DNA from: Planctomycetaceae bacterium
GTDB taxonomy: Bacteria; Planctomycetota; Planctomycetia; Planctomycetales; Planctomycetaceae
DNA length: 8,114 bases
Direction of reading: 5' to 3'
Assembly (NCBI GenBank): GCA_027080405.1
Contig: JALWSL010000137.1
Coordinates: 1 to 8,114, forward strand
This document shows, in pieces, positions 1-5,905 of this stretch. Both the position numbers and the translations under genes were made by a program. Positions within the stretch are counted from its first letter, which is position 1, and every line of letters starts with the position of its first letter. The notes under the pieces were generated by a model. That model saw only the letters and a program-made list of their open reading frames with translations, ran no database searches and was not told the origin of the DNA.

Positions 1-510
1 GAAAACCTGTCCTCTTTGAGCGGCGTTGGCTTTTTCCTTCACTGGTTCCCAACCATCAAGCCCCTGCGGGCCGAGGTATGTCGAGGCGTTACTGCTGATT
101 CGCCGGAGCGTGGAAATTTTATCCTGCAACAGCCGAACCGTTCCGTGCCGCGCCGAATCAATCAGAAGCGACGTTTTATCAACGGATTGAAGTTGACCGA
201 ACAGAACATCTCCGTTGAGCAGGACGACCCGAAATGTTCCTGCTGGATACTCCTGCGGCTCGGCTGCCTTGTACTGAATTGTTGAGAGAACCTCGTGACG
301 AATCCGCAACGGTTCAACAAAAAACGGAGACTTCCAGACAATCTGTTTTGAATTGGCAGAAACGATCGTACCAATCAGACTGTCGCCGTTGTTCCAGAAA
401 AGTTTTCCTTCCCGAACCGCTCCCTCAGTTTGATCCATTGCCAACAAACTGACAGAATTCAACAGCGCACTGCCCATCAAAAATAGCGGTATGAAGAGAG
501 ATTTCATCAT
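1..510 (-). CDS. Exported protein with two tandem NGD-type beta repeats (C-terminus outside window)
   Basis: The minus strand is open from ATG at 510 to the left edge, giving 170 residues with no stop, so the gene continues outside the window. Residues 1-24 look like a Sec signal peptide: MMKSLF, then a hydrophobic run ending SLLA, with likely cleavage before MDQ. Two similar segments follow. Residues 37-80 start LFWNNGDSLIGTIVS and residues 95-138 start VVLLNGDVLFGQLQS. Each continues with alternating hydrophobic positions and ends in an I-x-x-I/L pattern (STIQY, STLRRI). This NGD-x-L-x-G pattern resembles short beta-barrel-like repeats at the start of many exported planctomycete proteins and of DUF481-like proteins. 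I do not recognise the full protein. The next start, ATG at 507, is equally possible, and no strong ribosome binding site decides between them. The toroid gene ends 50 bases upstream with no terminator between, so the two are probably co-transcribed. A periplasmic or cell-surface role is inferred. Confidence 0.8.
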   Translation of the reverse strand, partial: MMKSLFIPLFLMGSALLNSVSLLAMDQTEGAVREGKLFWNNGDSLIGTIVSANSKQIVWKSPFFVEPLRIRHEVLSTIQYKAAEPQEYPAGTFRVVLLNGDVLFGQLQSVDKTSLLIDSARHGTVRLLQDKISTLRRISSNASTYLGPQGLDGWEPVKEKANAAQRGQVF

Positions 511-560
511 GCGAATTCTTGTTACGTGATAAAAGGGATCGTATCGAGCCAGTCGGCCAG

Positions 561-1601
561 TTATCGTTCATAAATTGGCAAAAAGCGATAATTCAAGGCG
601 AGCGCCAACATCGACATCGCTGTTCCGTATGCGACCCCCATGTTGCTGTTGAAACTGCCGTCGTCGTTTTGTTGTTCTTTCAAAAGTCTGATCGTCCGCA
701 AATTCCACTTTTGCCACGCATTGAAATCTCCCTGGAACAGCGCCTGTGCGGTGTAATACCTGTTGTAATACGGGTAGTAGTTCTGTTGTTCCAGCCCCGT
801 AGTTACCTGCGAAGCGACGGCTTTATATTCATCCAGATTTTTTCTGCGACCAATCGCGTAAACCAGCATCGCAATCGCCTGTAAATTTATTGAGCCACCT
901 CCGACTCCTGAATAGCCGACACCGCCCCGCTTGTCGGTCATTTTGCGAAAGTATTCAAGTGCTTTATCGATGGAGTCGTTCGGGATTTTTATTCCCGCGT
1001 TTCGGGCAGCCAGCAGTCCCATCAAAACCGCTCCGGAGACCGAAGTATCTGCATCGGTCGAAGTGGGGGAATAACGCCATGCGTTCCATTGATTATTCTT
1101 CTGCGATGTAATCGCCGCTCGCACCGCCAATTCGAGCGATTCTGCAATCGTGCGGCGACCAGAAGGTTCCGAATCTCCCTGCCAAAGTGTGTCATCATCC
1201 AGCACGCCATACACTTCCGACATCCCCAGCATCGCGAAACCGTGGTGATACATGCTGTTGCCGAAATAGCCGGTGCTTTCATTCTGACCGCGAATCATAC
1301 TGCGAACCGCCTTGCGAATGTTCTCGCTGTACTTGCCGAAGTTCGGGTCTTCTCCACTGGCCAAAAAAGCCATCACGGCCATCCCGGTCACTCCCGGCCC
1401 CTGCTGACCGCCAGCCCAGTCCCCTTTTTCCGTTTGATTCTTCACCAGCCATTGCAACCCGCGATCGTAAATCGCATTCACATCGGGAGGCACCGCCGAA
1501 CCAAATCGAAGCTCCGTTTCTTGCGCATGGAGCGCATTCGCTGACACGAACATAATCGTAAATAGCAGGATCAAGCGACCAACAATATTTTCTCTGATCA
1601 T
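561..1601 (-). CDS. Exported prenyltransferase/squalene-oxidase-repeat (alpha/alpha toroid) protein
   Basis: The product has 346 residues. Residues 1-26 form a signal peptide (MIRENIVGRL, hydrophobic run, LHA cleavage site before QE). The rest is a series of alpha-helical repeats of the squalene cyclase/prenyltransferase toroid fold, at about 44-82, 94-133, 155-202, 211-252 and 297-340. Each pairs an 'I.kA..yL...Q' helix with a 'G.w/y.g' turn: GDWAG, GYFGN, WRYSP, GVGYSG, GSFNSN. A DADTS stretch (183-187) resembles the acidic region of squalene-hopene cyclases (DxDDTA), but the full DxDD motif is absent. The small exported form is common in planctomycetes and its substrate is unknown, so an enzymatic role should not be assumed. 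The ATG at 1601 has only a weak AAGAAA-type ribosome binding site but sits just downstream of a plausible promoter. It is likely the first gene of a two-gene transcript with the partial gene to its left. Confidence 0.9.
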   Translation of the reverse strand: MIRENIVGRLILLFTIMFVSANALHAQETELRFGSAVPPDVNAIYDRGLQWLVKNQTEKGDWAGGQQGPGVTGMAVMAFLASGEDPNFGKYSENIRKAVRSMIRGQNESTGYFGNSMYHHGFAMLGMSEVYGVLDDDTLWQGDSEPSGRRTIAESLELAVRAAITSQKNNQWNAWRYSPTSTDADTSVSGAVLMGLLAARNAGIKIPNDSIDKALEYFRKMTDKRGGVGYSGVGGGSINLQAIAMLVYAIGRRKNLDEYKAVASQVTTGLEQQNYYPYYNRYYTAQALFQGDFNAWQKWNLRTIRLLKEQQNDDGSFNSNMGVAYGTAMSMLALALNYRFLPIYER

Positions 1602-1626
1602 GGCAGATTTCTTGTTCGGTGAATTT

Positions 1627-1655
1627 TATACACTAGCTTGCAAAGTGCGTTGCAA
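1627..1655 (-). promoter_or_regulatory. Sigma-70-like promoter for the toroid gene
   Basis: On the minus strand, TTGCAA (1650-1655) serves as a -35 box. After 17 bases comes TGTATA (1627-1632) as -10, with an overlapping TATAAA. This would start transcription near 1620, about 20 bases before the ATG at 1601. Both hexamers match the E. coli consensus only in part, and planctomycete promoters are poorly defined, so this is a prediction. Confidence 0.45.
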
Positions 1656-1700
1656 TGCTTCTTTGATACAGACGGCTTTATTGGGTGAGTTGCAACGCAC
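1638..1700. repeat. 11-base inverted repeat and three TTGCAA sites upstream of the toroid promoter
   Basis: GTGCGTTGCAA (1645-1655) and TTGCAACGCAC (1690-1700) are a perfect 11-base inverted repeat separated by 34 bases. A third TTGCAA lies at 1638-1643. The TTGCAA sites at 1638, 1650 and 1690 are spaced 12 and 40 bases apart. The inner arm covers the predicted -35 box, so the repeat could be a paired operator for a dimeric regulator. It could also form a stem with a 34-base loop if transcribed. No T-run follows, so it does not look like a terminator. Confidence 0.6.
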
Positions 1701-1920
1701 GCCACCTTTTCTCATTCATGTCTGATCATAACATGACCATTTCAGCCTGGGCGGGCACGCCGTGATATCCCGTCAACGGGGCGTCCTCCGGAACCACATC
1801 ACTCCTCTGGAACGCTACCATTATGGTACGCCCTGGAGATGAACAACGCCAACCCTGTTTCTGGAATATCTCGATTTTCGTCAGGACGGAGTACGCGGAA
1901 TGCGCATCAATTTTTCGGCA

Positions 1921-2089
1921 ATCGACAGGATAGAAGAGCTATCGCGAGACTTGCCCTTGTATTGCGCACAAATTCCGATGGAGGGAATGCCTGGTAAAGC
2001 TCAGCGCTACCCTTACTGGCTCATTGCTTCCAAACTTTACCCAAATGGTTGTTTGAACAAGTTGGATCAATAGCTCTTCTACCTCCGAT
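1921..2089. repeat. Nested inverted repeats spanning 169 bases (possible miniature element or structured RNA)
   Basis: TAGAAGAGCTAT (1931-1942) and ATAGCTCTTCTA (2070-2081) are a perfect 12-base inverted repeat. The match continues imperfectly outward (AGG against CCT, ATCG against CGAT) to 1921 and 2089. Inside lie two more pairs in nested order: ACTTG (1949-1953) with CAAGT (2058-2062), and GGTAAAG (1993-1999) with CTTTACC (2035-2041). The nesting would fit a long imperfect hairpin RNA or the terminal repeats of a small non-autonomous element. I see no flanking target duplication and no second copy in the window. Confidence 0.45.
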
Positions 2090-2131
2090 AAAAACTTTTC
2101 ACATCCAGGGAAAGCTCATCAGGGAAATTCA

Positions 2132-4138
2132 TCACTTGCTGACTTCCGTGCTTAATTCCAACAGTGCGGGCAGATCGCCGTATTTGACGGCACCGGGTAT
2201 AAAGTTGGGATCGCGATATGTTTTGATGTCTGCAAAACGAAAATCCGGATTATCGATCACCGTTTTGTCAACCTTGTCACCCGCCACTGCTGCAGCAGCG
2301 GCGACCAGAGGTGTTGCACCGGCGACTCCGACCAGAACAATTTTTTCATTCCCCATTTTTTGGGCGAGCGTGATCAGTTTGAGGATGTCGTGGGTTCTTT
2401 GCGCAAACAGGGAGTCGTTATAGCCGTGCGTGTAACCGGCGTATTCCCTCGGGTTTTTGACCGTGGCTGTCAACTTCAACGGTTGAGAGCCATTCAGGAA
2501 TTCTCCCTGCTCGAACAGGTCAGCAGTTACAACAAGCCCCCCCTGTTCGAGTATTTTGCTTATCTCGGAAGACGGTTTTCCCTGTTTGGTAAAGAAGCCG
2601 TTCTTTCCATCGCCGTGCAGGCAGATCGCGGCAAATTTCACTTCACCTTGCGGCTTGATGATGACAACCGGCGTCACCTCTCCTTTGGCCGGGAAGCGTA
2701 ATTGTCCATTCTTGAAATCGATTTCATTTGGTTGCGGCAGTTCGCGACCGATCATGACCTTCCAGGCGGTTCGGATTGTTTCATGACGTTCTTTTTCTGG
2801 AAGCGAGTTGATCAATTTCGTATCACGATCGGCAATCCAGCGAGTCAGTTTTCGTTCAAATTGATCTCCTCCTTCCGGCCGGGGATGCTCCTTATCCCAT
2901 ATGGACTGTTCCTGTTTGGTGAGCAATTTGTAATCTTCCTCAACGATCGGTTCCTGTAAACCGAGTTTCAAGTGTTTATTGAACCAGGAATACATGATCG
3001 CGCGTGTTACGTAATTGTAGTTGTGCGGGAAGTGGGTCAAGTCGGCACACATCACATTTTCCGGCTTGCCGTACATCGTGTAAAGTTTTTTCAGTTCCGG
3101 AAATCCTTTCCCCGGGACGAGCATTTCTTTCGTCCAGTCATTTGCAGCGGTCATGCCTTGTGGCTTCGGAGCGAACAGAGCAGCCAGTTCGACATTACCG
3201 GTTCCGATACGAAGTAACGAAGCATTTTCGCAGGTACAGCCCCCCTGCATCGAACTGCTGACCATTCCATTTGGAAACGCGGCGACTGGCCGGGGATCAA
3301 TCGCACAAAGCATGATCGTTTGTGTTCCGCCACCGCTCCCGCCGGTTACGGCCATTCGTTTTGAATCGACATCGGGCAATGATTCCAGAAAATCGAGTGC
3401 ACGGATCGAATTCCAGGTTTGCAATCCAAAAATCGATTGCAATCTCAACTCTGCTTGCGGACTGTAAAAACCCCAGCTTTCTTTTCCTTCAAACTCCGGC
3501 CTTTGCCTGGCGAATCGGTGAGCCAGTTGGTAGGAAAGTTGCAGATTGTCTGCATAGCCAATCATGTCATACAGAAAGGTGACACACCCCATTCGTGCCA
3601 GTTGAACGCATCGGGCAATTTTGGGCATCCGACCAGATTCAGCAAATCGCTCGGCTCCAGTGACCAGATATTTTTTGATTCCCTTCGGGCCACTGTCCAT
3701 CAAACGCCCGCCATGACCGTGCGGACATAACACGGCAGGTAACTTATCAGAGCCGGGATTTTCCGGGCGGAACAGCAACCCCGTCACGAAAAAACCGGGC
3801 ATGCTTTCAAAGTAAACTTTTTCGATGGTGATGCCGGGACGTGTGGTTTTGCCATGAATGACCGCATTAAGAGGTGTTTTGGCTGGCATCGGCCAAAGTC
3901 CGTTGGCAACAAGAACTCGTTTACGCAGATTATCTGCCCGTTTTTCCCACTGTTCGAGAGTGTCGGGAACGTGGAACGGGAAGAACCCGTTCAGATCTTT
4001 TAACGGTTTCAGGCGGGCGTCATCGGGGATCGTTCCTTCCGGGAAGACTCTTGGTGCCTGTGCACTGGCAGAGGACAACAATATCTGAAGCAGAACAAGC
4101 GAGACGGCAGCAGCAACAGCAGACAAACGACGGGTCAT
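2132..4138 (-). CDS. Secreted acetylxylan-esterase-like alpha/beta hydrolase with a degenerate second hydrolase domain
   Basis: From ATG 4138 the product has 668 residues. The frame can start earlier (ATG 4159, TTG 4171), but ATG 4138 has GGAG 7 bases upstream and begins a textbook signal peptide: MTRRL, hydrophobic core, SASAQA. The first half (about 60-400) is an alpha/beta hydrolase of the acetylxylan esterase/dienelactone hydrolase type. It has an oxyanion-type PHGHGG (139-144), a nucleophile elbow TGGSGGG with Ser268, and a late His in THFPH (His369 or His372). The second half (about 485-668) repeats the fold: CLHGDGKNG (506-514), VVTADLFEQGEF, and an elbow VLVGVAGAT where residue 606 is Ala rather than Ser. 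It should therefore be catalytically dead. Such proteins are widespread in planctomycetes and are taken to deacetylate or de-esterify polysaccharides outside the cytoplasm; the real substrate is unknown. It is the only gene between two sizeable gaps, so it may be transcribed alone. Confidence 0.9.
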   Translation of the reverse strand: MTRRLSAVAAAVSLVLLQILLSSASAQAPRVFPEGTIPDDARLKPLKDLNGFFPFHVPDTLEQWEKRADNLRKRVLVANGLWPMPAKTPLNAVIHGKTTRPGITIEKVYFESMPGFFVTGLLFRPENPGSDKLPAVLCPHGHGGRLMDSGPKGIKKYLVTGAERFAESGRMPKIARCVQLARMGCVTFLYDMIGYADNLQLSYQLAHRFARQRPEFEGKESWGFYSPQAELRLQSIFGLQTWNSIRALDFLESLPDVDSKRMAVTGGSGGGTQTIMLCAIDPRPVAAFPNGMVSSSMQGGCTCENASLLRIGTGNVELAALFAPKPQGMTAANDWTKEMLVPGKGFPELKKLYTMYGKPENVMCADLTHFPHNYNYVTRAIMYSWFNKHLKLGLQEPIVEEDYKLLTKQEQSIWDKEHPRPEGGDQFERKLTRWIADRDTKLINSLPEKERHETIRTAWKVMIGRELPQPNEIDFKNGQLRFPAKGEVTPVVIIKPQGEVKFAAICLHGDGKNGFFTKQGKPSSEISKILEQGGLVVTADLFEQGEFLNGSQPLKLTATVKNPREYAGYTHGYNDSLFAQRTHDILKLITLAQKMGNEKIVLVGVAGATPLVAAAAAVAGDKVDKTVIDNPDFRFADIKTYRDPNFIPGAVKYGDLPALLELSTEVSK

Positions 4139-4145
4139 TTCAAAT

Positions 4146-4149
4146 CTCC
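4146..4149 (-). promoter_or_regulatory. Ribosome binding site deciding the hydrolase start
   Basis: On the minus strand GGAG lies 7 bases before ATG 4138. The alternative starts at 4159 and 4171 (a TTG) have no such site and would put charged residues ahead of the signal peptide. Confidence 0.7.
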
Positions 4150-4195
4150 GGAATTGCATAAAGCACCCCAACGAACCAGCAGATCAACGGATCAA

Positions 4196-4281
4196 CCCGG
4201 CACGGCTGGTTCATTCTGATAGCCGTAACCAAACTGACATTTCCTAAAATTTGCGAACCCTTCGCAAACTTTTACCGTTAG
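4196..4281. repeat. Small dispersed repeat element, copy 1
   Basis: Bases 4196-4281 align without gaps to 5564-5649, always offset by 1368. Over 4214-4281 I count 54 of 68 identical, with perfect blocks GCCGTAACCAAA, AAACTTT and ACCGTTAG. The left part also matches (CCCGGCACGGCTGGT against CCCAGCACGACTGGT). This copy contains a perfect 8-base stem with a 3-base loop, TTTGCGAACCCTTCGCAAA (4250-4268), followed by short T-runs on either strand. It could act as a weak terminator for coaX, whose stop is about 210 bases upstream on the minus strand. Copy 2 lies inside a broken gene, which shows that the sequence can insert. No terminal inverted repeats are visible. The element codes for nothing recognisable, so any mobility would need proteins from elsewhere. 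Confidence 0.75.
4250..4268. terminator. Hairpin inside repeat copy 1, possible weak bidirectional terminator
   Basis: TTTGCGAA (4250-4257) pairs perfectly with TTCGCAAA (4261-4268) around a CCC loop. On the minus strand ATTTTA follows, and on the plus strand CTTTTA follows. The T-runs are only four long, so termination would be modest. The pairing is not kept in copy 2, where the arms read TTTTCGCA and TTCGTAAA, so the stem may not be under selection. Confidence 0.3.
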
Positions 4282-4478
4282 TAATACAATTTCAGCTGTT
4301 TCAATTGTACCGAGCTGGAAATCTGTTGTCACACCATCACGCGATATTCGATTTACAAAATCTGCTGGCAGTGTGTGGAAAGTTGAGTTCAATCGTCAGT
4401 TCTACGACCGGCAGCACAACATATTTTCCGGGGCTGAGCGAAAAGGAAAGGTGATTCAAGATGATTTCTGAGTCGGAT

Positions 4479-5291
4479 TCATTCCAGCGAACCGAGCCCC
4501 TGTAATGTCAATTGGGGATAGTATCGGAAAGGGCGGTTCAGGTGAGGCCTCAGCAATGGAGCTGCCCCGCCGGTAAGATAGAATTCCCCTTCGGCTTGGG
4601 TTGTTTGATGTAGCTCTTCTGAAATTCGGGAAACGATTTCATTGACTGCTCCTACCTGTCCCCAAAACAGCCCGCTGCGCACGGCATGATTTGTTTGACG
4701 ACCAACAACATCGGGGGGCTCTTCCAGTATTTCTTCCATCGAGATCAACGGCAGCAATTCGGTGTAATCGTGTAGCGAATGTGCCGCCAGTTCATAACCG
4801 GGTAGAATGGCCCCTCCCTGAAAAGCCCCCGAGCAGGAGACGACATCGATTGTCGTTGCAGTACCCGTATCAACAATGATCGCCCAGTGTGCAGGAGAGC
4901 GCAGCCGATTGACAGCCATCACATTCAGAATGCGATCCAGCCCTACGGTTTCAGGGTGCTGGACATCCAGACAAACGGGCAGTTCATCGGCGTATAAAAT
5001 GACACGTGGTTCAGGAAGATCAGCTGGAAATATTGCTGCCAGGTCATCCATTCTATCAGGATGGGAACCGGATATCAGTACGCGCACCAGTTGCTTCGAA
5101 GGATCCGCCAGCAGTTTTTGGATTTCTCTCCAGCATATTGGTTCGTCATTTTCGTAGGCAATCGTTCCGTAGCACTCCGGCAGTTTATTCAATGACAATT
5201 CATCATCCGCCCAAAACTGTTCAAGAAATGCGAACTTGTAGCGAGTATTGCCCACATCAACAACAAGTTGAGCAGGGTTCAGACCAAACAT
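4479..5291 (-). CDS. coaX: Type III pantothenate kinase
   Basis: The product has 270 residues from ATG 5291. It phosphorylates pantothenate with ATP, the first step of coenzyme A synthesis, in the cytoplasm. The CoaX hallmarks are all present in order. They are an N-terminal phosphate-binding VDVGNTRYK (11-19), PETVGLDR (113-120) with the Asp of the GxDR motif, and VDTGTATTIDV (140-150). Then come FQGGAILPG (157-165), GRQTNHAVRSG (197-207) and a C-terminal YLTGGAAPLL (238-247). Its length is normal for the family (about 250-270). The frame extends to a TTG at 5312, which would add seven residues. I prefer ATG 5291, with AGG 12 bases upstream, because the TTG has only an A/T-rich leader and the family usually starts just before the DxGNT motif. 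It diverges from the broken monooxygenase gene, with 117 bases between the two starts. No other CoA gene is nearby. Confidence 0.95.
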   Translation of the reverse strand: MFGLNPAQLVVDVGNTRYKFAFLEQFWADDELSLNKLPECYGTIAYENDEPICWREIQKLLADPSKQLVRVLISGSHPDRMDDLAAIFPADLPEPRVILYADELPVCLDVQHPETVGLDRILNVMAVNRLRSPAHWAIIVDTGTATTIDVVSCSGAFQGGAILPGYELAAHSLHDYTELLPLISMEEILEEPPDVVGRQTNHAVRSGLFWGQVGAVNEIVSRISEELHQTTQAEGEFYLTGGAAPLLRPHLNRPFRYYPQLTLQGLGSLE

Positions 5292-5321
5292 CAAGACACC
5301 ATACCTGTTCAAAAATAAAAA

Positions 5322-5351
5322 TCATTACGCTACCATGCAGGCTGTAATCAA
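5322..5351 (-). promoter_or_regulatory. Possible coaX promoter
   Basis: On the minus strand TTGATT (5346-5351) is followed after 18 bases by TAATGA (5322-5327), about 30 bases before the chosen ATG. Both boxes are imperfect. This is a weak prediction resting on position as much as on sequence. Confidence 0.25.
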
Positions 5352-5492
5352 TAAAATGATCGGCACCGACTACGCCGGGAAGTTACCTTCATACGGGAAG
5401 AACTTAACATGTTTTGTATCAATGTGTTGCCGAAAGTAATCAGTCTAGCGGATACTGACGAAGTTCGCGAACTGCTACAAGAAGCGGGCTAA

Positions 5493-5510
5493 CTCCCCGC
5501 ACTCCCCGCA
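5493..5510 (+). repeat. 9-base tandem duplication causing a frame change
   Basis: CTCCCCGCA occurs twice in a row, directly after the premature TAA of the broken monooxygenase gene. The downstream coding piece (from KEPGG) is in the +1 frame relative to the N-terminal piece, consistent with about 13 extra bases here compared with a normal LSR-KEPG junction. Replication slippage is the simplest explanation. Confidence 0.65.
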
Positions 5511-5565
5511 CCGCAAGGAACCTGGGGGCATACGCTTTGAAGTTTGCCAGGCTCATGATGATCCC

Positions 5566-5653
5566 CAGCACGACTGGTCTGTTCTGACCGCCGTAACCAA
5601 AATGAGATTTTCAATCGTTTTCGCACCGTTCGTAAACTTTAACCGTTAGGATA
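5566..5653. mobile_element. Small dispersed repeat element, copy 2, inserted in the monooxygenase gene
   Basis: The host reading frame ends at GAT GAT CCC (5557-5565) and resumes at AAA ACT TTT ATC (5654-5665), which would read DDPKTFI without the insert. The 88 bases between are not part of the gene and match 4198-4281 in the same orientation. The coding frame therefore defines the insert to within a few bases, with the right edge between 5649 and 5653. Both copies are preceded by CC. No target-site duplication longer than that is evident, and no inverted termini are visible. Small size, absence of TSD and an internal hairpin (in copy 1) recall REP/IS200-IS605-type passengers, but this is only an analogy. 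Confidence 0.7.
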
Positions 5654-5865
5654 AAAACTTTTATCCTTTGCGAACGCTGGAAAAACAAGGAAGGCTGGGA
5701 GCAACATAAGCAAGCCGGGGCATTCACGGCAATCTACCAGCCCAAAGTTCTACCTAAAGTCGAAAGAACCTCTTACTTCTGTGATTTGGTTGAGCAAGAC
5801 ACAAAACAGAACGAATCTGACATCAATCTGATTACTCGCCTTGCAAAATGAACCTGAACCTGCTC

Positions 5866-5900
5866 TGATTGACATCATTATGATGTCAGATTCCTTTTTT
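5866..5900 (+). terminator. Rho-independent terminator after the broken monooxygenase gene
   Basis: TGACATCA (5870-5877) and TGATGTCA (5881-5888) form a perfect 8-base stem with a TTA loop. Four weaker outer pairs extend it (5866-5869 with 5889-5892, two of them G-T). A run of six T follows at 5895-5900. It lies 15 bases after the monooxygenase stop. The stem is A/T-rich for a terminator. The unusual point is that it ends only 5 bases before the regulator start codon. Confidence 0.6.
5870..5888. promoter_or_regulatory. 19-base palindrome and -10-like box in front of the regulator (possible operator)
   Basis: TGACATCATTATGATGTCA is a perfect 8+3+8 palindrome, as expected for a dimeric DNA-binding protein. 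Its centre contains TATGAT (5879-5884), a good -10 box placing a start near 5891 and leaving a leader of about 15 bases with GAGG before ATG 5906. There is no good -35 box 17 bases upstream, although TTGACA itself occurs at 5869-5874. An operator covering the promoter, perhaps for autoregulation by the Fis-type protein encoded next, is an alternative or addition to the terminator reading. Confidence 0.35.
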
Positions 5901-5905
5901 GAGGC

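Larger units (their letters stand above)
1602..2131. other. 530-base intergenic region, no convincing gene
   Basis: Between the hydrolase stop (2132) and the toroid start (1601) I find no gene I can name. It holds the toroid promoter and inverted repeat, a TACCATTATGGTA near-palindrome (1816-1828) and nested inverted repeats at 1921-2089. One codon register is nearly free of stops on both strands. On the plus strand from 1732 to the TAG at 2071 there is a single TGA (1840-1842). On the minus strand, from about 2115 to the TGA at 1728, there is a single TAG (1941-1939). A plus-strand ATG at 1900 would give 57 residues starting MRINFSAIDRIEELSRD, with no good ribosome binding site and no family I recognise. 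It may be a decayed gene or mobile-element remnant, or structured non-coding DNA. No clear terminator for the hydrolase gene is visible. Confidence 0.5.
4139..4478. other. 340-base gap between coaX and the hydrolase, holding repeat copy 1
   Basis: Apart from the repeat at 4196-4281 I find nothing convincing. GATCAAC is directly repeated (4182-4188 and 4190-4196) at the left edge of the repeat. TACAATT (4285-4291) and AATTGTA (4303-4309) form a small inverted repeat just after it. Bases 4310-4478 show no recognisable gene or terminator. Short open frames on both strands either lack an ATG or run through the repeat, and I treat them as chance. Confidence 0.5.
5409..5851 (+). pseudogene. Broken antibiotic-biosynthesis-monooxygenase (ABM/quinol monooxygenase-like) gene
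   Basis: Three pieces in three frames join into one ABM-fold protein of about 110 residues. The first (5409-5489) starts at ATG 5409 behind GGGAAG (5395-5400), reads MFCINVLPKVISLADTDE, continues VRELLQEAG and hits TAA at 5490. The second (about 5517-5565, another frame) reads KEPGGIRFEVCQAHDDP, the conserved middle of the family. The third (about 5654-5848, a third frame) reads KTFILCERWKNKEGWEQ, then AFTAIYQPKVLPKVERTSY, and ends at TGA 5849-5851. ABM proteins are small dimeric cofactor-free monooxygenases or related proteins; the ERW...H...F pattern and the LPKVE end are typical. Damage consists of a nonsense codon, a net frame change at a tandem duplication (5493-5510) and the 88-base insertion 5566-5653. 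The parts still match the family well, so inactivation looks recent. The family name is from memory of its pattern and was not searched. Confidence 0.8.

Noticed and set aside
561..1601. Reading the toroid protein as a true squalene-hopene cyclase
   Set aside because: It is about half the length of the enzyme, has a signal peptide and lacks the DxDD catalytic motif.
1769..1780. CCCGTCAACGGG palindrome as a terminator
   Set aside because: The stem is only four or five pairs and no T-run follows on either strand.
1840..1842. In-frame TGA as a possible selenocysteine codon
   Set aside because: The surrounding frame matches no selenoprotein I know and no gene is established there. A pseudogene or chance is simpler.
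2049..2423. Plus-strand open frame overlapping the end of the hydrolase gene
   Set aside because: It is antisense to well supported hydrolase coding sequence and has no family resemblance.
4310..4322. Apparent continuation of the repeat to a shared GCTGGAAA after 4281 and 5649
   Set aside because: In copy 2 this part is coding sequence of the monooxygenase (ERWKN), so the short match with copy 1 is coincidence.
4192..4392. 66-residue minus-strand open frame running through repeat copy 1
   Set aside because: Its first codon is TTG without a ribosome binding site, and the equivalent frame in copy 2 contains a stop, so it is best seen as chance openness of the repeat.
4251..4454. 67-residue plus-strand open frame between the hydrolase and coaX
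   Set aside because: It starts inside the repeat hairpin, has no good ribosome binding site and resembles no family I know.
5627..5676. Compound hairpin at the right end of repeat copy 2 (CGTTCGTAA with TTGCGAACG, enclosing AGGATAAA with TTTATCCT)
   Set aside because: The 3' arms lie in host monooxygenase codons, so the pairing joins element and host sequence and is probably accidental.
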